Assembly (NCBI RefSeq): GCF_012044895.1
Contig: NZ_CP050695.1
Coordinates: 3,130,501 to 3,194,500, forward strand
From: Aquisalimonas sp. 2447
Lineage (GTDB): Bacteria > Pseudomonadota > Gammaproteobacteria > Nitrococcales > Aquisalimonadaceae
Length of the DNA stretch: 64,000 nucleotides
Direction of reading: 5' to 3'
Shown: in pieces, positions 36,051-46,362 of the stretch
Position numbering within the stretch: the first letter of the stretch is position 1
How the letters are laid out: each line of letters opens with the position of its first letter
Position numbers and translations under genes: made by a program
The notes under the pieces: generated by a model
Databases searched by the model: none
The model's input: only the letters and a program-made list of their open reading frames with translations
What the model was told of the DNA's origin: nothing

Positions 36051-37172
36051 CTACAGGTCCGCCAGCGGGTGGCTGGTGTAATCCGATGGCAGACGGAAGT
36101 GGGCCTCCACCGTCGCCTCCGCGACCTCACTCAGCGACGGCACCGACCAGTTCGGGTTGCGGTCCTTATCCACCAGCAGCGCCCGGACCCCCTCGCGGAA
36201 GTCCGGGTGGCGGGAGGCCTGCACGGCCATGCACAGCTCCCGCCGGAAGCACTCGGCCAGGGACAGGTGCCGGCCTCCCCGGTACTGGCGATCGAACACC
36301 GCCTGGGACACGGGGCAGGCGCGGGTCAGACCCTTGGCCACGGACTGCAGGGCCTCGTCCGTCTCCGCCGCCCGGTGGATGGCGTCCACCACGGCGCCGG
36401 GCGTGGCATGGTCGGTCAGCGCCTGGATGGCGGCGAAGCGATCCATGAGCGGCGTCGGGCCGGAGGCGTCGTGGGCCTGCCAGACTGTGCCGAGCGCCTG
36501 GCTGGCGGCCTCGTGGCGCTCGCGCTCGGTGCGGCCCCAGCGGGCCGCCTTCAGGGCCTCCACCATGGTCTCGCGCTGGTCCGAAGCGATCATGTAGTCG
36601 CCCAGCCCCAGTTCGAAGATGTCGGAGCCAAACACGTGCTCGCCGGTGATGCCCAGGTAATAGCCCGTGCGGCCGGGCATGCGGGTCAGGAAGAAAGTGC
36701 CGCCTACGTCCGGGAACAACCCCAGGGGCATCTCCGGCATGGCCAGGCGCGAGCGCTCCGTGAGAATGCCGTGACTGGTGCCCGCCAGCAGGCCCACACC
36801 GCCGCCCATGACGATCCCGTCCGCCCAGCAGACGATGGGTTTGGGATAGGTGTGCACCGTGTAGTCCAGCCGGTACTCCGTGGTGAAGAACCGCTCCGCC
36901 ACCGGCGCCGGCTCCCCCGGGGCGTGCTGCTTCATGTCGTGGTACAGGCTCACCACGTCCCCGCCGGCGCAGAACGCCTTCTCGCCGGTGCCCTCCAGGA
37001 ACACGCCGGCCACGGAATCATCCGCGGCCCACTCGTCCAGGGCCGGCTGCAGGGCATCGATCATGGCCTGGCTGAGCGAGTTCAGCGATTTCTCGGCATT
37101 CAGCCGCACCCGCTTCAACTGCTGCCCATCGGCAGTCTCCAGGCTCTCGATGACGACCGGAGTATCACTCAT
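36051..37172 (-). CDS. 3-hydroxyisobutyryl-CoA hydrolase (crotonase family)
   Basis: A 373-residue crotonase-fold protein, longer than hydratases because of the C-terminal extension typical of HIBCH. Conserved parts are LNSLSQAMIDAL, FCAGGDVVSLYHD, GGGVGLLAGTSHGILTE and MPEMPLGLFPDVGGTFFL, with the Glu and Asp used in thioester hydrolysis. It releases 3-hydroxyisobutyrate from its CoA ester. The ATG at 37172 overlaps the stop of the enoyl-CoA hydratase by one base (TAATG), implying translational coupling and favouring this start over one five codons earlier. Confidence 0.92.
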   Translation of the reverse strand: MSDTPVVIESLETADGQQLKRVRLNAEKSLNSLSQAMIDALQPALDEWAADDSVAGVFLEGTGEKAFCAGGDVVSLYHDMKQHAPGEPAPVAERFFTTEYRLDYTVHTYPKPIVCWADGIVMGGGVGLLAGTSHGILTERSRLAMPEMPLGLFPDVGGTFFLTRMPGRTGYYLGITGEHVFGSDIFELGLGDYMIASDQRETMVEALKAARWGRTERERHEAASQALGTVWQAHDASGPTPLMDRFAAIQALTDHATPGAVVDAIHRAAETDEALQSVAKGLTRACPVSQAVFDRQYRGGRHLSLAECFRRELCMAVQASRHPDFREGVRALLVDKDRNPNWSVPSLSEVAEATVEAHFRLPSDYTSHPLADL

Positions 37173-37948
37173 TACCGGTGCCTCCACTGCGGTTCACGCT
37201 TCTCCACGAAGGCGGCCATGCCTTCCTTCTGGTCCTCGGTGGCGAAGATGGAGTGGAACACCCGCCGCTCGAACAGCACGCCCTCGGAGAGGGTGGTCTC
37301 GTAGGAGCGGTTCACCGATTCCTTGCACATGCTCACGGCCATGCGGGACAGCCCGGCGATCTGGCCGGCGGTCTTCATGGCCTCGTCCAGCAGCTGGTCC
37401 GCCGGCACCACCCGGCTCACCAGCCCGGAGCGCTCGGCCTCGTCGGCGTCCATCATGCGGCCGGTGAGGCACATCTCCATGGCCTTGGACTTGCCGACGA
37501 AACGGGTCAGTCGCTGGGTGCCGCCGGAGCCGGGGATGGCGCCGATCTTGATTTCCGGCTGGCCGAACTTGGCGGTGTCCGCCGCCAGGATGAAATCGCA
37601 CATCATCGCCAGCTCACAGCCGCCGCCCAGGGCGTAGCCGCCCACGGCGGCAATCACGGGCTTGCGGCAGCGCAGGATCTGCTCCCACTCGCTGGTGATG
37701 AAGTCTTCCTTGTAGACATCGGCGAAGCCTTTGCTCTGCATCTCGCTGATGTCCGCCCCCGCGGCGAACGCCTTCTCGCTGCCGGTAATCACCATGACGG
37801 CCACGTCCTCGTCGCCGTCGAAGGCGGTCAGGGCCTCGCCCAGTTCGCGCATCAGGGCGCTGTTGAGGGCGTTCAGCACCTTGGGGCGGTTGAGGGTGAT
37901 CACGCCGATGCCGTCGCGTTTCTCGGTGATGAGGTTGTCAAAAGCCAT
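37172..37948 (-). CDS. Enoyl-CoA hydratase (ECHS1-like)
   Basis: A 258-residue hydratase with both catalytic glutamates: Glu112 in [11 protein letters not shown] and Glu132 in [29 protein letters not shown] forms the oxyanion hole. It closely matches short-chain enoyl-CoA hydratase of mitochondria, which hydrates methacrylyl-CoA, crotonyl-CoA and tiglyl-CoA. In this operon the expected substrate is methacrylyl-CoA, made by the dehydrogenase encoded just upstream. Confidence 0.95.
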   Translation of the reverse strand: MAFDNLITEKRDGIGVITLNRPKVLNALNSALMRELGEALTAFDGDEDVAVMVITGSEKAFAAGADISEMQSKGFADVYKEDFITSEWEQILRCRKPVIAAVGGYALGGGCELAMMCDFILAADTAKFGQPEIKIGAIPGSGGTQRLTRFVGKSKAMEMCLTGRMMDADEAERSGLVSRVVPADQLLDEAMKTAGQIAGLSRMAVSMCKESVNRSYETTLSEGVLFERRVFHSIFATEDQKEGMAAFVEKREPQWRHR

Positions 37949-37993
37949 GGTGTCCCCGATCTCTTCAGTTGGTGGGCCGACCCGGCGGAGCGC

Positions 37994-39154
37994 TCAGGCC
38001 AGCAGGTTCTCGCTGCCCGGCGCCAGCAGGCGGCGGGCGATGATCACGCGCATGATCTCGTTGGTGCCCTCCAGGATCTGGTGCACGCGCACGTCGCGGA
38101 CGTGGCGCTCCAGCGGATATTCCCGGATGTAGCCGTAGCCACCGTGGACCTGCAGGGCCTCGTTGCAGATGCGAAAGCCCAGGTCCGTGGCCAGGCACTT
38201 GGCCATGGCGCAGTAGGTGGTGGCCTCCGGGTGTTTCGCATCCAGCCGGGCGGCACCCAGGCGCACCATCTGACGGGCCGCCACCAGTTCCGTGGCCATG
38301 TCCGCCAGCTTGAACTGCACGCCCTGGAACTCGCTGATGGCCTGGCCGAACTGCTTGCGCTCGCCGGCATAGCGGCGGGCAGTATCCAGGGCGGCGGCGG
38401 CGGTGCCCACGGAGCAGGTGGCCACGTTCAGGCGACCGCCATCCAGCCCCTTCATGGCGATCCGGAAGCCCTCGCCCTCGGCGCCCAGGCGATTGGCCTC
38501 GGGCACGAACACGTCCTCGAAGGTGATGCCGCGGGTGGGCTGACTGTTCCAGCCCATCTTGCCTTCCTTGCGTCCGTAGGTGATGCCCTCGGCGTCCGCC
38601 GGCACGGCAAAGGCCGAGACGCCGCCGGCGCCTTCCCTGCCAGTGCGCGCCATGACCACCAGCAGGTCGGTCTCGCCGGCACCGGAGATGAACACCTTGC
38701 TGCCGGTGAGCCGGTAGCCGTCACCGTCACGCACCGCTTTCGTGCGCAGGGACGCCGCATCGGAGCCGGCACCCGGCTCGGTGAGGCAGTAGGAGGCCAG
38801 CTTCTCGCCGGCGGTGAGCTGCGGGCACCAGGCCTCGCGCACCGCGTCCTGACCAAAGGCGGCCACCATCCACGTGGCCATGTTGTGAATGGTGATGTAG
38901 GCCGTGGTCGAGGTGCAGCCGCCGGCCAGGGCCTCGAAGATGATGGTGGCATCCAGGCGGGACAGGCCCAGCCCGCCCACGTCCTCGGGGCAGTAGACAC
39001 CGCAGAAGCCCAGCTCGCCGGCGAGACGCAGAGTCTCCACCGGAAAGATGCACTCCTCGTCCCAGCGGGCGGCGTTGGGGGCGAGCTCGCGATCAGCGAA
39101 CTCGCGTGCCGTCTCCTGGAACGCGATCTGATCGTCGTTCAGTTCGAAATCCAT
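37994..39154 (-). CDS. Acyl-CoA dehydrogenase, isobutyryl-CoA dehydrogenase (ACAD8)-like
   Basis: A 386-residue flavoenzyme. CLTEPGAGSDAASLRT contacts FAD and substrate, QFGQAISEFQGVQFKLADMAT is the dimer helix, and the catalytic base is Glu362 in QILEGTNEIMR, the standard short/medium-chain position. ITIHNMATWM and the C-terminal RRLLAPGSENLLA resemble ACAD8. The placement between methylmalonate-semialdehyde dehydrogenase and the hydratase, in a full valine gene set, supports isobutyryl-CoA as substrate. It differs from the LCAD-like enzyme at 29095, so the window encodes two separate dehydrogenase types. Confidence 0.92.
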   Translation of the reverse strand: MDFELNDDQIAFQETAREFADRELAPNAARWDEECIFPVETLRLAGELGFCGVYCPEDVGGLGLSRLDATIIFEALAGGCTSTTAYITIHNMATWMVAAFGQDAVREAWCPQLTAGEKLASYCLTEPGAGSDAASLRTKAVRDGDGYRLTGSKVFISGAGETDLLVVMARTGREGAGGVSAFAVPADAEGITYGRKEGKMGWNSQPTRGITFEDVFVPEANRLGAEGEGFRIAMKGLDGGRLNVATCSVGTAAAALDTARRYAGERKQFGQAISEFQGVQFKLADMATELVAARQMVRLGAARLDAKHPEATTYCAMAKCLATDLGFRICNEALQVHGGYGYIREYPLERHVRDVRVHQILEGTNEIMRVIIARRLLAPGSENLLA

Positions 39155-39200
39155 GCGGACTCTCCGGTACGGGGGTGGCGCAGCGCCGCCCCCGGCATTG

Positions 39201-40718
39201 CTACCGCATACTGATGGTCATGTTCGGCCCGGACGGCAGGTCCGACTCCGGCCAGCGACTGATCACGGTCCGGGTCTCGGTGTAGAACCGGAACGCCTGC
39301 TTGCCGTAGGGGTGGAGATCCCCGAAGAAGGAGTGCTTGCCGCCGGTGAACGAGAAGAACGGCGCCGGCACCGGAATGGGGATATTCACCCCTACCTGGC
39401 CCACCTCGGTCTCATGCTGGTACTTGCGTGCCGCCGCCCCGGACCGGGTGAAGATGGACGTGCCATTGCCATAGGGATTGCTGTTCACCAGCTCGATGGC
39501 CTCGTCCAGGGTATCCACGTGCATCACCAGCAGGGCCGGGCCGAAGATTTCTTCCCGGTAGACGGTCATATCGGAGCGCACGTTGTCGATCAGCGTCGGT
39601 CCCACCCAGTTGCCGTCGGGATAGCCGTCCACGGTGTAGCCGCGGCCATCCAGGAGCAGATCAGCGCCTTCACCCTCTGCGGTGCCGATGAGCTGCTCGA
39701 CTCGCTCCTTGGCGGCCGGGCTGATCAGTGGCCCGTAGGCGGCGTCGGCATCGTCGGACGGACCCGGGCGGATGCCGGCCACCGCCTCGCGCAGGTCGTC
39801 CATCCAGGCGCGGGTCTCCTCGCCCACCAGTACGGCCACCGAGATGGCCATGCAGCGTTGGCCGGCCGCACCGCAGGACGCGCCCACCAGGTGGTTGATC
39901 ACCTGGTCCTTGTTGGCATCGGGCATGACCACCATGTGGTTCTTGGCCCCGCCCATGCACTGCACACGCTTGAGGTTGTGGGTGGCCGTGCGGTAGACAT
40001 GGGTGGCGACGGGCACCGAGCCGACGAAGGACACCGCCTTGATGGCCGGATCCTCCAGCAGGTAGTCCACCTGTTCCTTGCGGCCGTGGACCACCTGTAG
40101 CGTGCCCGCCGGGAAGCCCGCCTCGTGCCAGAGCTCTGCCAGGCGGGTCGGGGTCAGCGGATCCTGTTCCGAGGGCTTGAGCACGAAGGTGTTGCCGCAG
40201 ACCACGGCCAGCGGGAACATCCACAGGGGGATCATGGCCGGGAAGTTGAACGGGGTGATGCCGGCACACACGCCGATGGGATGGACGATACTGTGGGTAT
40301 CGATACCGTTGGCGACGTTCTCGGTCATCTCGCCCTGGGTCAGGGTCGGCGCACTGCAGCCGTGCTCCACCACCTCGATCCCGCGCCAGACGTCGCCCTT
40401 GGCGTCCGCGAAGGTCTTGCCCGTCTCCCGCGCCAGGATGCCCGCCAGTTCGTCGTGGTGCTCCTTGAGCAGGGCCTGGTAGCGCAGCAGGCAGCGCATG
40501 CGCTCCTGCACGGGGACATTGCGCCAGGACTTGAACGCCTCCTGGGCGGCGGCAATGGCCCGTGCCATCTCCTGGTCAGTGGTCACGGGTGCGCGGCCGA
40601 TCACGTCCTGGGTGGCCGGATTGGTCACGTCGATCCAGTCGCCGGTGGTGCTCTGGACGAATTCGCCGTTGATGAGCAGCGGCACGTTGGGAGCAGTCTG
40701 GTTCAGTACGGTACTCAT
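39201..40718 (-). CDS. mmsA: CoA-acylating methylmalonate-semialdehyde dehydrogenase
   Basis: A 505-residue aldehyde dehydrogenase. The MMSDH-type features are [28 protein letters not shown] and the nucleophile Cys289 in [15 protein letters not shown]. It converts methylmalonate semialdehyde plus CoA and NAD to propionyl-CoA and CO2, the end step of valine (and thymine) degradation. The ATG at 40718 lies 5 nt after GGAGGAG; the GTG one codon earlier is less well placed. It leads the valine-degradation run and follows the PaaK-like gene by 62 nt. Confidence 0.95.
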   Translation of the reverse strand: MSTVLNQTAPNVPLLINGEFVQSTTGDWIDVTNPATQDVIGRAPVTTDQEMARAIAAAQEAFKSWRNVPVQERMRCLLRYQALLKEHHDELAGILARETGKTFADAKGDVWRGIEVVEHGCSAPTLTQGEMTENVANGIDTHSIVHPIGVCAGITPFNFPAMIPLWMFPLAVVCGNTFVLKPSEQDPLTPTRLAELWHEAGFPAGTLQVVHGRKEQVDYLLEDPAIKAVSFVGSVPVATHVYRTATHNLKRVQCMGGAKNHMVVMPDANKDQVINHLVGASCGAAGQRCMAISVAVLVGEETRAWMDDLREAVAGIRPGPSDDADAAYGPLISPAAKERVEQLIGTAEGEGADLLLDGRGYTVDGYPDGNWVGPTLIDNVRSDMTVYREEIFGPALLVMHVDTLDEAIELVNSNPYGNGTSIFTRSGAAARKYQHETEVGQVGVNIPIPVPAPFFSFTGGKHSFFGDLHPYGKQAFRFYTETRTVISRWPESDLPSGPNMTISMR

Positions 40719-40780
40719 CACTTCTCCTCCACCCCGCGGTTGCAGGGAGCTGGTTTCACGGCGGGCGCGTCGCGACCGTA

Positions 40781-42025
40781 TCAGTCGTACGAGCGCTCGT
40801 CCGCAATGACCTTACCGTCGTTGGGCAGCTCGCCCTCGCCGGCCAGCTTCACGTCACCGCGCATCTTGGTGACCGCCTGCAGGGACTCGGCGACCTTGTC
40901 GGCGAAGGCGGCATCGCTGGTACCGGCCTCCACATGCAGGGTCATGGCGTCCTTTTCCTGTTCACGGGTCACCACCAGGCGGGCGCGCTGGATCTCCGCG
41001 TGGCGGGCCATGATGGCGTTGATCTGCTCGGGGGTGACAAACATGCCCTTGACCTTGGTGGTCTGGTTGGCCCGCCCCATCCAGCCCTTGATCCGCGGCG
41101 CAGTGCGCCCGCAGGGACTGGCACCCGGGAGGAAGGCGGTCAAATCACCGGTGGCGAAGCGGATCACCGGGAAGGCGCCGGCGCGCAGCACGGTGACCAC
41201 CATCTCGCCCACTTCACCCTCGGCCACCGGTTCGCCGCTGCCGGGGCGCACTACTTCCAGCAGTACGTCCTCGTCGGTGATCAACCCATCCAGGGCCTCG
41301 CTCTCGTAGGCCACCAGCCCGAGTTCGGCGGTGGCGAAGGCCTGCAGCACCTGCACGCCGCGCTGCCCCATCTCGTCGCGCAGGCTGCCGCTCAGTGGCT
41401 CACCGCCCACCAGCGCGTGGGCAATGGAGGAGACGTCACGGCCGAGCTCGTCGCCCTTGTCCAGTAGCGCCTTCAGAAATGATGGCGTACCACCGTAGAC
41501 CGGCGGACGCAGCCGCTCGATGGCTTCCACCTGCACGTCGGTATTGCCGATGCCGGCAGGAAACACGGGGCAGCCCACGGCCCGGGCGCCGCTGTCCATC
41601 ATCATGCCGGCCGGGGTGAGATGGTAGGAAAAGGTGTTGTGCACCAGTTGCCCCGGCCGCAGCCCGGCGGCCCAGAAGGCGCGACCGAACCGCCAGTAAT
41701 CGCCCTTGGTCTCGGCGGCCTCGAAGATCGGCCCCGGCGACTGGAATACATGGGCCAGCTCCTCCATCGGCGCTGCCTCCATGCCGCCGAAGGGCGCATC
41801 CGCTGCCTGGCGCCCGGGAATATCCGCCTTGCGGGTCAGGGGCAGCTGGGCCAGGTCGCCGCGCTCGCGGATGGCCTGGGGATCCACGTCCGCCAGCAAC
41901 TCGCCCCAGTAGCGCGATCGGCTCCTGGCATGCGCGACCACGTCCCGGACTCTTTGCAGCTGCTCGGCCTCGCGCTCCTCGGGGGAACGCACCTCGCGAT
42001 CATCGAAGTAGCGGTTGTGACTCAA
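40781..42025 (-). CDS. Phenylacetate-CoA ligase family (PaaK-like) adenylate-forming protein
   Basis: A 414-residue relative of PaaK, a little shorter than the usual 430-440. [42 protein letters not shown] and [10 protein letters not shown] are PaaK-type blocks, and [26 protein letters not shown] is the C-terminal hinge region. The normal ATP-gripping loop SSGTTGxPT is replaced by [13 protein letters not shown], so ATP binding may differ. It presumably activates an organic acid as CoA thioester; the substrate is unknown. The start is TTG at 42025 with GGAGAGGAG upstream. It sits within a branched-chain-type ABC importer operon. Confidence 0.82.
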   Translation of the reverse strand: MSHNRYFDDREVRSPEEREAEQLQRVRDVVAHARSRSRYWGELLADVDPQAIRERGDLAQLPLTRKADIPGRQAADAPFGGMEAAPMEELAHVFQSPGPIFEAAETKGDYWRFGRAFWAAGLRPGQLVHNTFSYHLTPAGMMMDSGARAVGCPVFPAGIGNTDVQVEAIERLRPPVYGGTPSFLKALLDKGDELGRDVSSIAHALVGGEPLSGSLRDEMGQRGVQVLQAFATAELGLVAYESEALDGLITDEDVLLEVVRPGSGEPVAEGEVGEMVVTVLRAGAFPVIRFATGDLTAFLPGASPCGRTAPRIKGWMGRANQTTKVKGMFVTPEQINAIMARHAEIQRARLVVTREQEKDAMTLHVEAGTSDAAFADKVAESLQAVTKMRGDVKLAGEGELPNDGKVIADERSYD

Positions 42026-42066
42026 CGGTGGACTCCTCTCCTGTCCTCAGCCGATCCCGCGGACGC

Positions 42067-42894
42067 TCATGCGAGCCAGCGTTTGCGGCGGCGGTAATGT
42101 TTCACGTCGCGGAAGCTCTTGCGCGCTTCCCCGGAGCCGACGCCGAGGTAGAATTCCTTCACGTCGGCGTTGTCCCGCAGTTCGCTGCCGGTGCCGTAGA
42201 GCACCACCCGGCCGTTCTCCAGGATGTAACCGAAGTCGGCATGCTGCAGGGCCACATTAGTATTCTGCTCGGCCACCAGGAAGGTGACCTTCTGTTCGCG
42301 GCGCAGCCGCGAGACGATCTCGAAAATCTCTTCCACCAGCTGCGGCGCCAGCCCCATGGAGGGCTCATCCAGCAGGATCATGCGCGGACTGGCCATCAGG
42401 GCCCGCCCCAGCGCCAGCATCTGCTGCTCACCACCCGAGGTATAGCCGGCGGTGGACTTCCGGCGCTCCTTGAGGCGCGGGAAATACTCGTACAGCCGTT
42501 CCATCTCCTGCTCCGCCTCGCCGCGGGAGATGCTGCGCGCGTAGGCGCCCACCAGCAGGTTTTCCTCCACGGTGAGGTGCTCGAACACCCGGCGGCCTTC
42601 CATGACGTGCACCAGTCCGCGCTCCACCCGCTCGGGCGCCGGCGTATGGCTGATGTCCATGCCGTCGTAGGTCAGCGAGCCGCGGGTGATTTCGCCCCGC
42701 TCACCGGTGAGGAGTCCGGAGATGGACTTGAGGGTCGTACTCTTGCCGGCGCCGTTGCCGCCGAGAAGCGCGACGATGTCGCCCTCCTTGACGTCCAGGG
42801 AGACGCCCTTGAGCACCAGCACCACGTGGTTATAGACCACCTCCACGTTCTGCATGCTCAGAAGAGCATCCTGATGTGCGGTCTGTTCCGCCAT
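42067..42894 (-). CDS. livF: Branched-chain amino acid-type ABC transporter ATPase, LivF family
   Basis: A 275-residue ABC ATPase. Walker A is LLGGNGAGKST, the signature region reads YTSGGEQQMLALGRAL and Walker B is MILLDEPSMGL. MEGRRVFEHLTVEENLLVGA is a LivF-type block. It powers uptake with LivG, LivH and LivM encoded upstream. The ATG at 42894 was chosen for its GGAGG about 9 nt upstream; a longer form would begin 7 codons earlier without a ribosome site. The insertion around residues 195-230 and the 30-residue basic tail (VKHYRRRKRWLA) make it longer than typical LivF (about 235). Confidence 0.93.
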   Translation of the reverse strand: MAEQTAHQDALLSMQNVEVVYNHVVLVLKGVSLDVKEGDIVALLGGNGAGKSTTLKSISGLLTGERGEITRGSLTYDGMDISHTPAPERVERGLVHVMEGRRVFEHLTVEENLLVGAYARSISRGEAEQEMERLYEYFPRLKERRKSTAGYTSGGEQQMLALGRALMASPRMILLDEPSMGLAPQLVEEIFEIVSRLRREQKVTFLVAEQNTNVALQHADFGYILENGRVVLYGTGSELRDNADVKEFYLGVGSGEARKSFRDVKHYRRRKRWLA

Positions 42895-42959
42895 TGAACC
42901 TGCCTCCGCTTGCAACGCGGGCCGGGACGCAAACGGCGCCCCGGCCCGCCGGACGTCAC

Positions 42960-44285
42960 TCAGTCACACTCACGAATCTCGATGCCTTCGCTCTCGGCGA
43001 AGCTCTCTGCGGATTCGCGGTACATCGGGAAAACGCGTTCCAGGTCCGGCTCCATGAACTCGGTAAGCGCGTTCCACTGCTCGCCGTCCCACTGCTGGAT
43101 CCGGGCAAGACCGCCACCCTCGTGGTCCTCACAGGTGACGTTCACCGGCGGCATCAGCCCGCCCATGCCGAGCTCCTGCGTGCGTTCCTCGGAGATGGTG
43201 AGCTGGTTCCAGGCCCACTTGGTCTCGTCACGGCCCATGACTTCACCCTCGCCGAACTCTTCCTGGGCCTGACGCCAGGCCTCGGTAATGTAGGCGGCGT
43301 TGATCAGGCCACGGTTGTAGGCGATGTTGCCGATCTGGTCGCCGTCGCCGGCCTCATCACCGGGGCCGTAGACGTACTCTTCCAGATCGTCATAGATGGG
43401 ATAGTCCCGCCCGGGGCCGTGGAAGGTCACTGCCTTGTAGCCCTCGGCCGCCGACCCTGCCGGCTCCACTGCGTCATCCTGCGCTGCATAGATCCCGCCG
43501 ATCATCCGGTCGCGGTCGATGCCCACGGACGCCGCCGTACGGATGGCCGTCGGGTTCATGACACCCCAGCCGTACAGGGACACCCAGTCCGGCCGCATGC
43601 GGCGGATCTGGGTCCACACGGAGCGCTGTTCCACACCGGGCGGAGAAATGGCCATCTCCTCCAGGGTGAAGCCGTATTCCTCGGCATAGCCACGCAACAG
43701 GTTCAGGGGTTCACGGCCGTAAGCGGAATCGTGGTAGGCATGAACGATGGTCTTGCCTTCCAGGTTCTCCCAGCCGCCTTCCTGATCCGCGATGTACTGC
43801 ATGGTCACCGTGGAGCTGGACCAATAGGTGGTGGGCACCATGAACACCCAATCCATGACGCGACCGTCAGCGGCGTCGGCCCGACCATAGCCCATGGAAT
43901 GGACAATAATATTGTCCCGGCGGGCACGCGGGATCAGCGCATAGGTGATACCGGTGGACAGCGGTGCCACCACGGTGGCGCCGTTGCCACGGTCCTTCAG
44001 GCGTTCGTAGCATTCCACGCCACGGTCATTGGAGTACGCGGTCTCGCACTCCTCGAGTCGGATGCGCACGCCGTTGATGCCGCCGTCACGCTCGTTGATC
44101 AGACGGACGTAATCGGCAAAACCATCGGCGAAACCGACGCCGCTGGGGGCAAACGGTCCGGTCCGGTAGACCAGGCTGGGCAGATACTGCTCTTCGGCCT
44201 GGGCCTGGGCGGCAAAGAGACTGGTCATGCCAATCACCGCCCCCAGCCCCACCATGCCGAGCTTTTTCGTAATGGATGTTGTCAT
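42960..44285 (-). CDS. Periplasmic substrate-binding protein of HAAT-type ABC importer
   Basis: A 441-residue Leu/Ile/Val-binding-protein-like receptor (periplasmic binding protein type I fold). The signal peptide MTTSITKKLGMVGLGAVIG...AQAQA cleaves before EEQYLPSL. YRTGPFAPSGVGFADGFADYVRLINERDGGINGVRI is the ligand-site opening and HAYHDSAYGREP the domain-2 entry. It is longer than LivJ (about 345 mature), like binding proteins of aromatic or fatty-acid-linked importers. The neighbouring ligases suggest a carboxylate ligand; the ligand is not determined. The ATG at 44285 follows GGAGGAGAAAGC. Confidence 0.92.
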   Translation of the reverse strand: MTTSITKKLGMVGLGAVIGMTSLFAAQAQAEEQYLPSLVYRTGPFAPSGVGFADGFADYVRLINERDGGINGVRIRLEECETAYSNDRGVECYERLKDRGNGATVVAPLSTGITYALIPRARRDNIIVHSMGYGRADAADGRVMDWVFMVPTTYWSSSTVTMQYIADQEGGWENLEGKTIVHAYHDSAYGREPLNLLRGYAEEYGFTLEEMAISPPGVEQRSVWTQIRRMRPDWVSLYGWGVMNPTAIRTAASVGIDRDRMIGGIYAAQDDAVEPAGSAAEGYKAVTFHGPGRDYPIYDDLEEYVYGPGDEAGDGDQIGNIAYNRGLINAAYITEAWRQAQEEFGEGEVMGRDETKWAWNQLTISEERTQELGMGGLMPPVNVTCEDHEGGGLARIQQWDGEQWNALTEFMEPDLERVFPMYRESAESFAESEGIEIRECD

Positions 44286-44300
44286 TGCTTTCTCCTCCAT

Positions 44301-44317
44301 GCGGGCCTTGGGCCCGC
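44301..44317 (-). promoter_or_regulatory. GC hairpin directly upstream of the binding-protein ribosome site
   Basis: GCGGGCC-CAA-GGCCCGC on the minus strand, 7 perfect pairs, in the 109-nt gap between livM and the binding-protein gene and just before its GGAGGAG. Such hairpins often protect the 5' or 3' end of segments and raise binding-protein levels over permeases. No T-run follows, so it is not a standard terminator. Confidence 0.5.
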
Positions 44318-44394
44318 TTCATGCTACGAATGCCACGACCGCCAACGCCGTGGACATACCCTCCAGAAAGACCGTGCGCCCTGGACGCCCCAGA

Positions 44395-45453
44395 TTAGTA
44401 CGGGAACGGCCAGAGCCGCAGCTTCTGTTTCATGATGCTCCAGAGTCGAGCCAGACCGTGGGGTTCGACGATCAGGAAGAAGATGATCAGCGAACCGAAG
44501 ATGAAGATCTCGACGTAGCTGATCATTGCCGTGCCCATGGGCAGGCCGATGGCGCTGGGCACCGTATTCAGGAAGATCGGCACCAGCACCACGAAGGCTG
44601 CGCCCAGGAAACTCCCGAGTATCGAGCCCAGGCCACCGATGATGACCATGAACAGCACGTCGAAGGAGGTGTAGATGTCGAACGCCTCCGCTTCCAGCTG
44701 CCCCAGGTAGAGATAGGCCCAGAGCACCCCGGCAATGCCGACGAAGAACGAGCTCACCGCAAACGCCTTGAGTTTCGTGATCATGGGCCGGATGCCGATG
44801 ATCTCCGCGGCCACGTCCATGTCCCGTATGGCCATCCATTTTCGCCCGGTCATGCTACTGACCAGATTCTTGGCGATCAGCGCCATGATGATCACCACCG
44901 CCAGGGCGAACAGGTATCGGTCCACGGGCGAGTCGACGCGCCAGCCGAAAATCTCGATGGTCTGCGCGGAAATCACCCCGGTGGGGCTGTAGCCGACGAA
45001 CCAGGGCCGCTGGAACAGCCAGATCAGGAAGAACTGTGCCGCCAGGGTGGTCACCGCCAGGTAGAACCCCTTGATCCGCAGCGCCGGGAGCCCGAACAGC
45101 ACCCCGGCACCCGCGGCAATCAGCCCGGCCAGGACGAATGCCACCAGGATGGGCATGTCCGGTATGCGTGCCAGCAGGTTCCAGGCCGCGAAGGCCCCCA
45201 CTGCCATGAACCCGCCTGTCCCCAGCGATATCTGGCCGCAGTACCCCACCAGGATGTTCAGCCCGATGGCCGCCAGGGAATAGATCAGGAACGGCAGCAG
45301 CAGCGCCTGGATCACGTAGTTGGAGACGAAGAACGGCAGTGCCAGAGCCACGACGATGATCAGGGCGATGAACACCCGATCCTGGACGATGGGCAGCATG
45401 CGCTGGTCGGCCGCGTATGTCGTTTTGAATTGTCCGGATTCGCGATAAAGCAT
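44395..45453 (-). CDS. livM: Branched-chain amino acid-type ABC permease, LivM family
   Basis: A 352-residue membrane protein with about 9-10 helices. The LivM signature GLNILVGYCGQISLGTGGFMAVGA is present, and GVLWAYLYLGQLEAEAFDIYTSFDVLFMVIIGGLG is the second conserved segment including the ATPase-contact loop. With LivH it forms the membrane channel. The start lies 4 nt after the livH stop. Confidence 0.94.
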   Translation of the reverse strand: MLYRESGQFKTTYAADQRMLPIVQDRVFIALIIVVALALPFFVSNYVIQALLLPFLIYSLAAIGLNILVGYCGQISLGTGGFMAVGAFAAWNLLARIPDMPILVAFVLAGLIAAGAGVLFGLPALRIKGFYLAVTTLAAQFFLIWLFQRPWFVGYSPTGVISAQTIEIFGWRVDSPVDRYLFALAVVIIMALIAKNLVSSMTGRKWMAIRDMDVAAEIIGIRPMITKLKAFAVSSFFVGIAGVLWAYLYLGQLEAEAFDIYTSFDVLFMVIIGGLGSILGSFLGAAFVVLVPIFLNTVPSAIGLPMGTAMISYVEIFIFGSLIIFFLIVEPHGLARLWSIMKQKLRLWPFPY

Positions 45454-45457
45454 GCTA

Positions 45458-46360
45458 TTAGATCCTTTCGATGATCTTTTCGCCGAACATGCCCTCGGGG
45501 CGGTACACCATGAAGGCCATGGCGATCACGTAGGCGAACCAGTTATCGATACCGCCCCCGATGATGGGGCCCAGATACACCTCGGCGAGGGCCTCCCCGG
45601 CACCGATGATGAGGCCGGCAATGATCGCCCCCGGGATGGAAGTGAGCCCGCCGAGCAACAGCACCGGCAGCGCCTTGAAGGCGACATCCACCATCACCGG
45701 TTGCACCCCCAGGTTGCCACCCCAGACCACACCAGCGACCACCGCCACGAAACCGGCAATGGCCCAGACCACCACCCAGACGGTGTTCAGGCGGATGCCG
45801 ATGGACTGGGCAGCCTGGTGATCATCCGCCACTGCCCGGAGCACACGCCCCATGCGCGTTCGCTGAGCGAACAGCGCCAGCAGCAGCACCAGGACAATCG
45901 CAATGATGCCGGACACCAGATCGTAGCTCTGGAACAGCATGTCGCCGACGAAGATCGGGTCCGTGGGAATGCCGATGTCCAGGGACCGGGAGCGGCTACC
46001 CCAGATGATCTCGGCGAACCCGATCAGGGCGAAGAAGATGCCGATGGTGGACATGAACATGATGATGGGCTCCTGGTTCACCAGGGGCCGCAGCACCACC
46101 CGCTCAATAATCCAGGCCACACCGATCATGAGCACGATGGTGATGGGAATGCCCAGCCAGAACGGCACGCCGTAGCGCTGGTTCATGCCGGCGATGAACA
46201 TGGCCGCGAACAGCACCATGGCGGCCTGGGCGAAGTTGAAGATCCCCGAGGCCTTGAAGATCAGCACGAAGCCCAGAGCCACCAGGGAGTACATGGACCC
46301 CGCCAGCAGGCCGCCGACCAGCACCTCGATGAAATACTGCAATTCCACCATGAAATCCAT
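45458..46360 (-). CDS. livH: Branched-chain amino acid-type ABC permease, LivH family
   Basis: A 300-residue permease of about 8 helices. GGLLAGSMYSLVALGFVLIFKASGIFNFAQAAMVLF is the LivH hallmark, followed by the LLLGGLTSIPGAIIAGLIIGAGEA coupling segment. It pairs with LivM. It lies 2 nt after livG and 4 nt before livM, firmly within one operon. Confidence 0.95.
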   Translation of the reverse strand: MDFMVELQYFIEVLVGGLLAGSMYSLVALGFVLIFKASGIFNFAQAAMVLFAAMFIAGMNQRYGVPFWLGIPITIVLMIGVAWIIERVVLRPLVNQEPIIMFMSTIGIFFALIGFAEIIWGSRSRSLDIGIPTDPIFVGDMLFQSYDLVSGIIAIVLVLLLALFAQRTRMGRVLRAVADDHQAAQSIGIRLNTVWVVVWAIAGFVAVVAGVVWGGNLGVQPVMVDVAFKALPVLLLGGLTSIPGAIIAGLIIGAGEALAEVYLGPIIGGGIDNWFAYVIAMAFMVYRPEGMFGEKIIERI

Positions 46361-46362
46361 GG

